From: Candidatus Methylomirabilota bacterium
GTDB lineage: Bacteria > Methylomirabilota > Methylomirabilia > Methylomirabilales > 2-02-FULL-66-22
Direction of reading: 5' to 3'
Length of the DNA stretch: 11,327 bases
NCBI GenBank assembly: GCA_016209725.1
Contig: JACQVO010000301.1
Location: forward strand, 1-11,327
Part shown: positions 6,103 through 11,327 of the stretch, in pieces
Layout: every line of letters starts with the position of its first letter
How positions within the stretch are numbered: position 1 is the first letter of the stretch
Translations under genes and position numbers: made by a program
Notes under the pieces: model-generated
What the model was told of the DNA's origin: nothing
Databases searched by the model: none
The model's input: only the letters and a program-made list of their open reading frames with translations

Positions 6103-7251
6103 ATGGCCATTCTCATGGAAGTCATCGAGTGGTTCGATCCGGATGGCCGGCAGTTCGTGCATCGGATCCCCGAAGAGGGGTCGACCGATATCAAGATGGG
6201 CGCCCAGCTCATCGTCCGGGAGAGCCAGGCCGGCGTGTTCTTCCGCGACGGGAAAGGGCTGGACGTGTTCGGGGCGGGACGGCATACGCTCTCCACCCTG
6301 AACCTGCCCATCCTGACGAAGGTCCTGAGCCTTCCCTGGGGATTCACCAGCCCCTTCCGGGCCGAGGTGTACTTCGTCAACCTGAAGGTCTTCACCGACC
6401 TGAAGTGGGGGACGAAGGAGCCGGTGGCCTTCAAGGACAAGGAGCTGGGGCTGGTGCGGCTGCGCGCCTTCGGTATCTTCACCGCGCGGGTCACCCAGCC
6501 GCTCCTGTTCATCAACACCCTGGTCGGCACCCAGGGCGCCTACACCTCGGAGGAGGTGGAGGGCTACCTGCGGGAGGTGATCGTCTCCCGGTTGAACGAT
6601 TTCCTCGGGGAGCACGTGGACACCATCTTCCAGCTTCCCAAGCAGTACGACGAGATCGGCGTGGCGGTGAAGACGCGCCTCCAGGACGATTTCCGCCGGT
6701 ACGGCCTGGACCTGATCGACTTCTTCATCAACGCCATCACCCCGCCGCCAGAGGTCCAGCGGATGTTCGACGAGCGGTCGGGCATGGCGGCCGTCGGGAA
6801 CCTGGACGACTTTTTCAAGTTCAAGGCGGCCAAGGCGTTGGGGGATGCCGCGGGCGGCGTGGGGGCGGCGGGGGGCCAGGCCGCGGGCGGGATGGGCCTC
6901 GGCCTCGGAGCCGGGCTGGGCTTCATGCTGCCGGGAATGATCTACCAGACCCTGCGGCCCGAGGACGCGGACCCACAGCGCATCCAGGCACGGGGCGTGG
7001 TGAACTGCCCCGACTGTCACGCCGAGGTTCCCCTGGCGGCCCGGTTCTGCCCCGCCTGCGGGAATCAGATGGTGGTGATGAGCAAATGCCCGCAGTGCGG
7101 GAAGAATGTCACCGTCCAGGCCAAGTTCTGCCCGGCCTGCGGCGTGAATCTCAAGACGACGCTCGCCTGCGGCCACTGCAACGCTGCGCTGCCGCCGGGG
7201 ACGAAATTCTGCACGAACTGCGGTGAAGCCCTCGCTCCCCCTGCGCCGTGA
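6103..7251 (+). CDS. SPFH/band-7 domain protein with three C-terminal zinc ribbons (YdjI-like)
   Basis: A 382-residue protein of the YdjI branch, often annotated 'virion core protein-like' or 'SPFH domain'. Residues 1-225 form the SPFH region: MAILMEVIEWFDPDG at the start, LIVRESQAGVFFRDGKGLDVFGAGRHTL (36-63), FRAEVYFVNL (85-94), and ITPPPEVQRMFDERSGM (212-228) at its end. A Gly/Ala-rich linker with a hydrophobic part (250-281, GLGLGAGLGFMLPGMIY) could touch the membrane. The tail holds twelve cysteines in three CxxC...CxxC ribbons: C302/305/316/319, C329/332/343/346 and C356/359/370/373. SPFH proteins oligomerise on membranes; in B. subtilis YdjI acts with YdjG, YdjH and PspA in membrane stress. 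The next gene starts inside this one (GTGA overlap at 7248-7251), so the two are translationally coupled. The family is clear; the exact role is inferred. Confidence 0.92.
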   Translation: MAILMEVIEWFDPDGRQFVHRIPEEGSTDIKMGAQLIVRESQAGVFFRDGKGLDVFGAGRHTLSTLNLPILTKVLSLPWGFTSPFRAEVYFVNLKVFTDLKWGTKEPVAFKDKELGLVRLRAFGIFTARVTQPLLFINTLVGTQGAYTSEEVEGYLREVIVSRLNDFLGEHVDTIFQLPKQYDEIGVAVKTRLQDDFRRYGLDLIDFFINAITPPPEVQRMFDERSGMAAVGNLDDFFKFKAAKALGDAAGGVGAAGGQAAGGMGLGLGAGLGFMLPGMIYQTLRPEDADPQRIQARGVVNCPDCHAEVPLAARFCPACGNQMVVMSKCPQCGKNVTVQAKFCPACGVNLKTTLACGHCNAALPPGTKFCTNCGEALAPPAP

Positions 7252-7979
7252 AGGTTCCCTGTCCCCAATGCGGGGGTGAGGTCCAGCTCCAGGAGACGAG
7301 CGGGTTCGTCGGCTGCCCCTTCTGCGGCACAAGTTTGGTCCTGGATCTGACGGGCGTCCGCCCGCATCTGCTCTACCGACCCCGCCAGAATGCGGCGGAC
7401 GTGTTGCCCCTCCTGCGCCGCTGGTGCGATGCGCAGGGACTGCCCCCGCCGTCCGGCCTCTCCGGCGCCCAGGTGGTGTATCGCCCGTTCTGGCGCTATG
7501 TGTCACGGGGACATCCGCAACTGGTTGCCGCCTGGCCCGCCCTCGAGTCGAGGTGGAGCGATGTCCAGGTGCCCCCGGCGGAGCAGGTGATCTACGACCC
7601 GGCCGGCGTCGCCGGAGGCCGCCTGGTCGAGCCGAGCGTCGCAGAGGCGGCGGCGCGCCACCGCGTCTTTGGGGAAAACGCGGCGTCGGTGGAGGCGGGG
7701 GACCTGGTCCACGTGCCTTTCTTTGAGGGACAGGCCATGCTGGGCCCCCACCGGATGCAGGTCAGCGTGGAGGCGTGCGCCGGTCGCGTCTACGCCGACC
7801 GAATCCCGCAGGCCGTGCAGGACTCGGGCACGCGCCGGGCCTTCGGGCGAACGGCGCTGAGCCTGGGCTTCCTGGCGCTGTTTCTGGAGGCGATGCTGAT
7901 CCCACCGCTCTGGCTGGCCGTGGTCGCGGTGGGCGTGACGGGTGTCGCCCTGTACTGGGCAGTCGTGGGAGGCAACTGA
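7248..7979 (+). CDS. zinc-ribbon membrane protein, paralog 1
   Basis: A 243-residue protein starting with GTG inside the stop of the SPFH gene, so coupled to it. Residues 5-26 are a zinc ribbon (CPQC...CPFC; C5, C8, C23, C26). Two copies of a 'hydrophobic-Y/H-x-P-F-aromatic' motif follow: VVYRPFWRY (76-84) and LVHVPFFEG (153-161), the second leading into VSVEACAGRVYADRIP (172-187). Residues about 202-240 contain two hydrophobic segments around a Pro pair (FLALFLEAMLIPPLWLAVVAV), predicted as a C-terminal membrane hairpin, which would leave the zinc ribbon in the cytoplasm. No known enzymatic motif is present. By architecture and context it resembles the zinc-ribbon membrane partners of SPFH/PspA systems such as YdjG, but I cannot show homology. 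Confidence 0.85.
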   Translation: MKVPCPQCGGEVQLQETSGFVGCPFCGTSLVLDLTGVRPHLLYRPRQNAADVLPLLRRWCDAQGLPPPSGLSGAQVVYRPFWRYVSRGHPQLVAAWPALESRWSDVQVPPAEQVIYDPAGVAGGRLVEPSVAEAAARHRVFGENAASVEAGDLVHVPFFEGQAMLGPHRMQVSVEACAGRVYADRIPQAVQDSGTRRAFGRTALSLGFLALFLEAMLIPPLWLAVVAVGVTGVALYWAVVGGN

Positions 7980-8109
7980 AGCAATCCTGTGTGAAGCGCT
8001 CGCGGAGGGTGTTCGGCCGTACGGCAGCTCGACCGTTCGGCAGGTCCGAAATGAGAGAACAGCCGAACAGCCGTAGCGTCGAACCGCCGTACGCCTTTCG
8101 GGGTAAGAA
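7980..8109. repeat. cluster of small palindromes between two zinc-ribbon genes
   Basis: This 130-bp gap carries the palindrome GCCGTACGGC (8016-8025), GTTCGGC at 8011-8017 and 8035-8041, its complement GCCGAAC at 8062-8068, and CCGTACG at 8087-8093. The copies allow alternative hairpins, for example 8011-8017 with 8062-8068. No U-tract follows and the downstream gene has only a weak Shine-Dalgarno sequence. It looks like a degenerate intergenic repeat. An effect on expression within the operon is possible. Confidence 0.55.
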
Positions 8110-9231
8110 ATGCCCCTGACCCACCTCGGTTGTCCCTCCTGTGGTGGCACGCTGTCCCTGGCGGAAGGGCAGCGGGTCGTGTCGTGCCGCTACTGCGGGG
8201 GCGAGAGCCTCGTGCAGATCCCCGGCGCGGTCCCGCGGTACGCTGTCGCCCTGGGGATCAACCGCGAGGCAGCCCGTGCGGCCGCCCAGCAGTTCCTCAC
8301 AGGGCCGGCGCTGCCGCGGGCCCTTCGCGAGCGCGGGCGCATCCAGGACGTCCGGCTCTGCTACGTGCCCTTCTACGAGTTCACCGGAACCCGGCTCGGC
8401 GCCTTTCTCCTCCGCGCGGACATGAAGGCTCCGCCGCCCCCTGTCGAGGACGGGGGGCAGGACCGGGAGTTCCAGCGCTGGCTGCTCGCACTCCACCCGC
8501 CCAAGGAGGATACGCGGGTCATCCAGCAGGAGTATGTCCGGATCGGGCCGGCCTGCGACCTGCCGGAGCTTGGCGTGGATCGGATTCGCCTGCAGGAGAT
8601 GCGGCGCGGGGCCACCTCCGTGACTCTGGAGCCGTATGACCCGGTGGCACTTCAGAGCCATGCGGTCGTCTTGGCTCCGACGAAGCCGCCGGCCCGCTTT
8701 GCCGACGAGTCGCAATTCCGGATCAGGGTGCGGAGTGATCGCACCGGGGTCGTTGAGCAGCGGCTGAAAATCCTCTACTATCCGGTGTGGCAGGCCCGCT
8801 ACCGCCACAACGGCCGTCCCTACGAGATCGCGATTGATGGGGTGACAGGAGCGGTCCTCTGCGCGCGGGCGCCGGTGGAGATCCGCCAGGCGGCGGCCAT
8901 GGCCATGGCCGCACTGGCGGTGGCCGCCCTCTGCTTCGGCCGCCTCCAGCGGCAATTCGACGCGAGCGGTGTCGCCGGGGGCAGCTCGATCGCCTCGGTC
9001 TTCCAGGCTGCGGGGAGCATCCTGGGACTCGTCCTCGGTGGGACGGTCGCGCTCCTCCTCGCGGTGATCGCCTGGGTCACATTCCGCCGACCGGGCGAGA
9101 TGTTCCTAGGTGAAGGGACGGACAAGCCCGTCCTGGGGATTGCCGGGGGGATGGGGGCCCTGGAGGGGATCCGGACCAGGCTGACGGAGTGGCTTCTGGG
9201 CCTCGGGAAGCTGCCCCCGGGGCAGGGCTAG
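8110..9231 (+). CDS. zinc-ribbon membrane protein, paralog 2
   Basis: A 373-residue protein. The zinc ribbon is at residues 8-29 (CPSC...CRYC; C8, C11, C26, C29). The body shows LCYVPFYEFTG (83-93) and later LKILYYPVWQARY (219-231), which leads into YEIAIDGVTGAVLCARAP (238-255). These are the same two motif positions as in the 7248-7979 protein, here with a longer insert between them. Hydrophobic segments at about 259-278 (AAAMAMAALAVAALCFG) and 300-325 (AGSILGLVLGGTVALLLAVIAWV) predict two membrane helices with a loop between, followed by a cytoplasmic tail. No catalytic motif is seen. The start is fixed by the ribbon a few residues later and a weak purine stretch (GGGGTAAGA). The stop TAG sits in the CTAG that flanks the palindromic element downstream. 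Confidence 0.85.
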   Translation: MPLTHLGCPSCGGTLSLAEGQRVVSCRYCGGESLVQIPGAVPRYAVALGINREAARAAAQQFLTGPALPRALRERGRIQDVRLCYVPFYEFTGTRLGAFLLRADMKAPPPPVEDGGQDREFQRWLLALHPPKEDTRVIQQEYVRIGPACDLPELGVDRIRLQEMRRGATSVTLEPYDPVALQSHAVVLAPTKPPARFADESQFRIRVRSDRTGVVEQRLKILYYPVWQARYRHNGRPYEIAIDGVTGAVLCARAPVEIRQAAAMAMAALAVAALCFGRLQRQFDASGVAGGSSIASVFQAAGSILGLVLGGTVALLLAVIAWVTFRRPGEMFLGEGTDKPVLGIAGGMGALEGIRTRLTEWLLGLGKLPPGQG

Positions 9232-9360
9232 CCCCAATACTGTTTACATAAGGCTCGACAATGACGCCAGCACTCGAGCAAATCCCCCCAACCCCCCTTT
9301 GCCAAAGGGGGGCGAGGGGGGATTTTGCCAGGCTTGCGGCCTAAGTGAGCAGTATTGGGG
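9232..9360. mobile_element. 129-bp palindromic MITE-like element flanked by CTAG
   Basis: The ends CCCCAATACTG (9232-9242) and CAGTATTGGGG (9350-9360) are perfect inverted repeats, and the similarity continues with mismatches to about 21 bp. CTAG flanks both sides (9228-9231 and 9361-9364), as expected of a 4-bp target duplication. The centre is a strong hairpin: CCCCCCTTT (9292-9300) pairs with AAAGGGGGG (9304-9312), and outside it AATCCCCCC (9281-9289) pairs with GGGGGGATT (9316-9324). No protein is encoded, so it would be moved by a transposase elsewhere. After the right CTAG the sequence CCCCAAT appears once more, a sign of a second end or of a self-similar target. A 4-bp CTAG duplication is compatible with IS5-type transposases; the family is not proven. 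Confidence 0.65.
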
Positions 9361-9395
9361 CTAGCCCCAATCCAACAGGAGTCTGATTCCTATCG

Positions 9396-9424
9396 CTTGG
9401 CGTTCTTGGCGCCTTGGCGGTTTG
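9396..9424 (+). repeat. dispersed 29-bp repeat, copy 2
   Basis: 26 of 29 positions are identical to 3028-3056, same orientation. It ends 22 nt before the start of the third zinc-ribbon gene. Three successive TTGGCG units are visible. Confidence 0.7.
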
Positions 9425-9446
9425 GTGATTTCGACACGGAGCTAGC

Positions 9447-10085
9447 ATGACCGGTCCGACGGTTCTGGACCTTCGATGCCCGCGCTGCGGCGCGGCACTC
9501 GCGGGCTCGCACCAGGACGTGGTCTTCTGGTGCGGCGGCTGTTACGTGCCGCACGAGGTGGTGGGGGAGAGGTTCGTCGAGAGGCGAGGCAATGTCGCCC
9601 AGGCCGCCCTCCGCTCGGAAAAGGCGGTCGTGTATCTGCCGCTGTGGGCCTTCCGGGTGAGCTACGCCATGCACTGGGATGATCGGGAGCAAGAAGCGCT
9701 GGCCCGGCACCTGCCGGTGGTCGAGTGGGTGTATGTGACCGCGTTCGAGCTGCACAATGCGTCGTACTTCGGTGACCCCGGCCTGATCTTCACCGAGAAG
9801 CGGGTCCGACTGGAGGCCGGCCCGCCGGTCCGGGTCGTCGGCTGCTCCCGCAGCCTCGAGGAGGCCAAGGCGTACGTGGAGCCGCACCTCTTGACGATCA
9901 TTGACCGGCGGGTGGATGTGACCGGCCTGGAGTTGAGCTCAACCATCGGCGACGTCCTCCTCTGGGGTGTGCCGTACTTTGACGAGGGGGATCACCTGCG
10001 GGACGGCATCCTGGGTCTGAAGATTCCGTCCGCGGCAGTGGATGAGGTGGCTGCCATCCGGGTCCTTGGGGGAGCAGGGCGATGA
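9447..10085 (+). CDS. zinc-ribbon protein without membrane segment, paralog 3
   Basis: A 212-residue protein. The zinc ribbon is at residues 11-32 (CPRC...CGGC; C11, C14, C29, C32). It shares the motif style of the two previous zinc-ribbon proteins: VVYLPLWAFRV (61-71), WVYVTAFELHNASYFGDPG (94-112), and DVLLWGVPYFDEGDHLRDGI (169-188) followed by GLKIPSAAVDEV. Unlike them it has no hydrophobic C-terminal helices, so it is predicted to be soluble or peripheral. GGAG (9438-9441) lies 5 nt before the ATG. A MITE-like element and a dispersed repeat separate it from its paralogs, so it could have its own transcription start. Its last bases overlap rlmN by ATGA, so the two are co-translated. No enzymatic function can be assigned. 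Confidence 0.82.
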   Translation: MTGPTVLDLRCPRCGAALAGSHQDVVFWCGGCYVPHEVVGERFVERRGNVAQAALRSEKAVVYLPLWAFRVSYAMHWDDREQEALARHLPVVEWVYVTAFELHNASYFGDPGLIFTEKRVRLEAGPPVRVVGCSRSLEEAKAYVEPHLLTIIDRRVDVTGLELSSTIGDVLLWGVPYFDEGDHLRDGILGLKIPSAAVDEVAAIRVLGGAGR

Positions 10086-11173
10086 CCGATACCCGGGTGG
10101 ACTTGACCGGCCTCCTGCGGGGTGAGGTGGAGTCGCTCGTGAAGGACCTGGGCCAGCCCGGCTACCGGGGCCGGCAGCTTTTCCAGTGGGTGCAGGCGCG
10201 CCGGACGACGGAGCCGGAGGCGATGACGAGCCTGTCCCGTGCATTTCAGGCGACCCTGACAGAGCGGGTGAGGGTGAGCCGGCCGGAGGCCGCCCGTGCC
10301 CAGCGCTCCGCGGATGGGACGCGGAAGCACCTGTTCCGGCTGGCCGATGGAGAAGAGATCGAGAGCGTCCTGATCCCCGACGACAGTCGCCTCACCGCCT
10401 GTATCTCGACCCAGGTGGGATGCCCTCTGGCCTGCCGGTTCTGCCTGACGGGCCTCATGGGCATGCGCCGGAACCTGACGGCGGCCGAGATCGTGGGGCA
10501 GATCCTGGCACTGCAGGATGGGTTGGAGGAGGCCGAGCGGATCTCCAACGTCGTCCTGATGGGGATGGGGGAGCCGCTCCTCAACTTCCCCCAGGTGGAG
10601 CGCGCCCTCCGGATCCTGTGCGACGACCTGGGCGCCAACTACTCGCCGCGACGGGTCACCCTCTCCACGGCGGGCCACGTGCCGGGCATCCAGAAGCTGG
10701 CAGCGTCGGATCTGGGCGTCAACCTGGCGGTTTCCCTCAGCGCCACCACGGACGCGGTGCGCGACGAGATCATCCCCATCAACCGGCGCTGGCCCATTGC
10801 CGAGCTTCTGAAGGCCTGCCGCGCCTACCCCCTGCAGAATCGGCGGCGGCTGACGTTCGAGTACGTGATGCTCGACGGGGTGAACGACTTCCGCGAGGAT
10901 GCGAAGAGGCTGGTGGGCCTCCTGCACGGGATCCGGTGCAAGATCAACCTCATTCCCTTCAACGCCGCCCCCGGCCTGCCGGACCGGCCGTCTCCGCGGG
11001 AGCGGGTGGAGGCGTTCCAGCGCGTCCTGCACGGCGCCGGACTCACGGCCACCGTGCGGGAGAGCCGAGGCTGGGACATATCCGCGGCGTGCGGGATGCT
11101 GCGGGTGGAGAAAGATACCGACAGGGACAGGGATAGAGACAGCGATGGAGCCCAACACGCAACTCGAGATTGA
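10082..11173 (+). CDS. rlmN: 23S rRNA (adenine-2503-C2)-methyltransferase RlmN
   Basis: A 363-residue radical-SAM enzyme that methylates C2 of A2503 in 23S rRNA, and in several bacteria also A37 of tRNAs. The N-terminal accessory part contains GYRGRQLFQW (27-36). The [4Fe-4S] ligands lie in CPLACRFC (C114, C118, C121), preceded by Cys107 in ACISTQVGC, equivalent to the resolving Cys118 of E. coli. RNLTAAEIVGQ (130-140), GMGEPLLNF (161-169), STAGHVPGI (195-203) and LAVSLSATTDAVRDEI (215-230) follow. The methyl-carrying Cys is 337 in WDISAACGML. All catalytic residues are present. The usual protein ends soon after this motif; here about 20 extra residues (DTDRDRDRDSDGAQHATRD) come from a hexamer repeat. 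The start overlaps the upstream stop (ATGA). Confidence 0.97.
   Translation: MTDTRVDLTGLLRGEVESLVKDLGQPGYRGRQLFQWVQARRTTEPEAMTSLSRAFQATLTERVRVSRPEAARAQRSADGTRKHLFRLADGEEIESVLIPDDSRLTACISTQVGCPLACRFCLTGLMGMRRNLTAAEIVGQILALQDGLEEAERISNVVLMGMGEPLLNFPQVERALRILCDDLGANYSPRRVTLSTAGHVPGIQKLAASDLGVNLAVSLSATTDAVRDEIIPINRRWPIAELLKACRAYPLQNRRRLTFEYVMLDGVNDFREDAKRLVGLLHGIRCKINLIPFNAAPGLPDRPSPRERVEAFQRVLHGAGLTATVRESRGWDISAACGMLRVEKDTDRDRDRDSDGAQHATRD
11114..11149 (+). repeat. hexamer microsatellite in the 3' end of rlmN
   Basis: Six degenerate GAYAGN hexamers in a row (GATACC, GACAGG, GACAGG, GATAGA, GACAGC, GATGGA). They are read as Asp-Thr/Arg/Ser dipeptides in the RlmN tail. Confidence 0.75.
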
Positions 11174-11251
11174 AGTTTTCCGGCGTCAAAGGGGAGGTTG
11201 CCACTTTCATCACCTTGCTCCAGAAAGGATAACGTAGAAGGGCATCCCATC

Positions 11252-11283
11252 GTCCTCGCGCCACCGCCCCTCCTCGCGAGGAC
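11252..11283. terminator. hairpin downstream of rlmN, possible terminator
   Basis: GTCCTCGCG (11252-11260) and CGCGAGGAC (11275-11283) form a perfect 9-bp stem with a 14-nt loop, 79 nt after the rlmN stop. No T-run follows, so an intrinsic terminator is doubtful. The rest of 11174-11327 shows no gene that I can recognise. Confidence 0.3.
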
Positions 11284-11327
11284 CGCAAGTGCCTGTACCA
11301 CCCCCACCCATCCAGGCCTGATGTTTA

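Noticed and set aside
9232..9446. CRISPR or tRNA in the repeat-rich gap before the third zinc-ribbon gene
   Set aside because: There are no regularly spaced direct repeats; the structure is a single palindromic element plus one dispersed repeat.
11174..11240. Possible transposon end (GGAGGTTGCCACTTTC is reminiscent of IS21-type ends)
   Set aside because: Only a vague resemblance, with no terminal repeat partner or transposase fragment in the window.

Overview
This is a high-GC bacterial chromosome segment, and every intact gene reads on the + strand. The envelope genes (MltG, a lipoprotein resembling PilF/Tgl pilotins, membrane-anchored zinc-ribbon proteins) fit a Gram-negative or diderm bacterium. 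Base composition and gene style recall groups such as Methylomirabilota/Rokubacteria or deltaproteobacteria-like lineages. That placement is only an impression; nothing here fixes the phylum.

Layout. (1) 2-388: the C-terminal half of a short-chain dehydrogenase cut by the window edge. (2) 458-2317: a threonine synthase with an extra C-terminal domain that reads like the leucine-binding regulatory domain of isopropylmalate synthase, preceded by a good sigma70-type promoter. (3) 2318-3075: no intact gene, but a decayed endonuclease III-family gene on the - strand and two dispersed-repeat copies. (4) 3076-5405: an envelope/RNA cluster with ruvX (yqgF), mltG and a six-TPR lipoprotein. (5) 5515-10085: a five-gene block with a conserved-looking 173-residue helical protein, an SPFH/band-7 protein ending in three zinc ribbons, and three further proteins that each start with a zinc ribbon, two of them with C-terminal membrane segments. 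(6) 10082-11173: rlmN, overlapping the last zinc-ribbon gene by ATGA. (7) 11174-11327: non-coding as far as I can see, with one hairpin.

The most interesting unit is the SPFH/zinc-ribbon block. It resembles in composition the Bacillus subtilis pspA-ydjG-ydjH-ydjI membrane-stress module, in which an SPFH protein with a zinc ribbon works with zinc-ribbon membrane proteins. No PspA is present; a different alpha-helical protein sits at the front. The second strong observation is the fusion of threonine synthase to an IPMS-type regulatory domain, which suggests feedback between branched-chain amino acids and threonine supply.

The gaps between genes are rich in repeats: a 129-bp palindromic MITE-like element flanked by CTAG, two or three copies of a 29-bp dispersed repeat, an inverted repeat before the 173-residue protein gene, a cluster of small palindromes, and a hexamer microsatellite that has become the C-terminal tail of RlmN.
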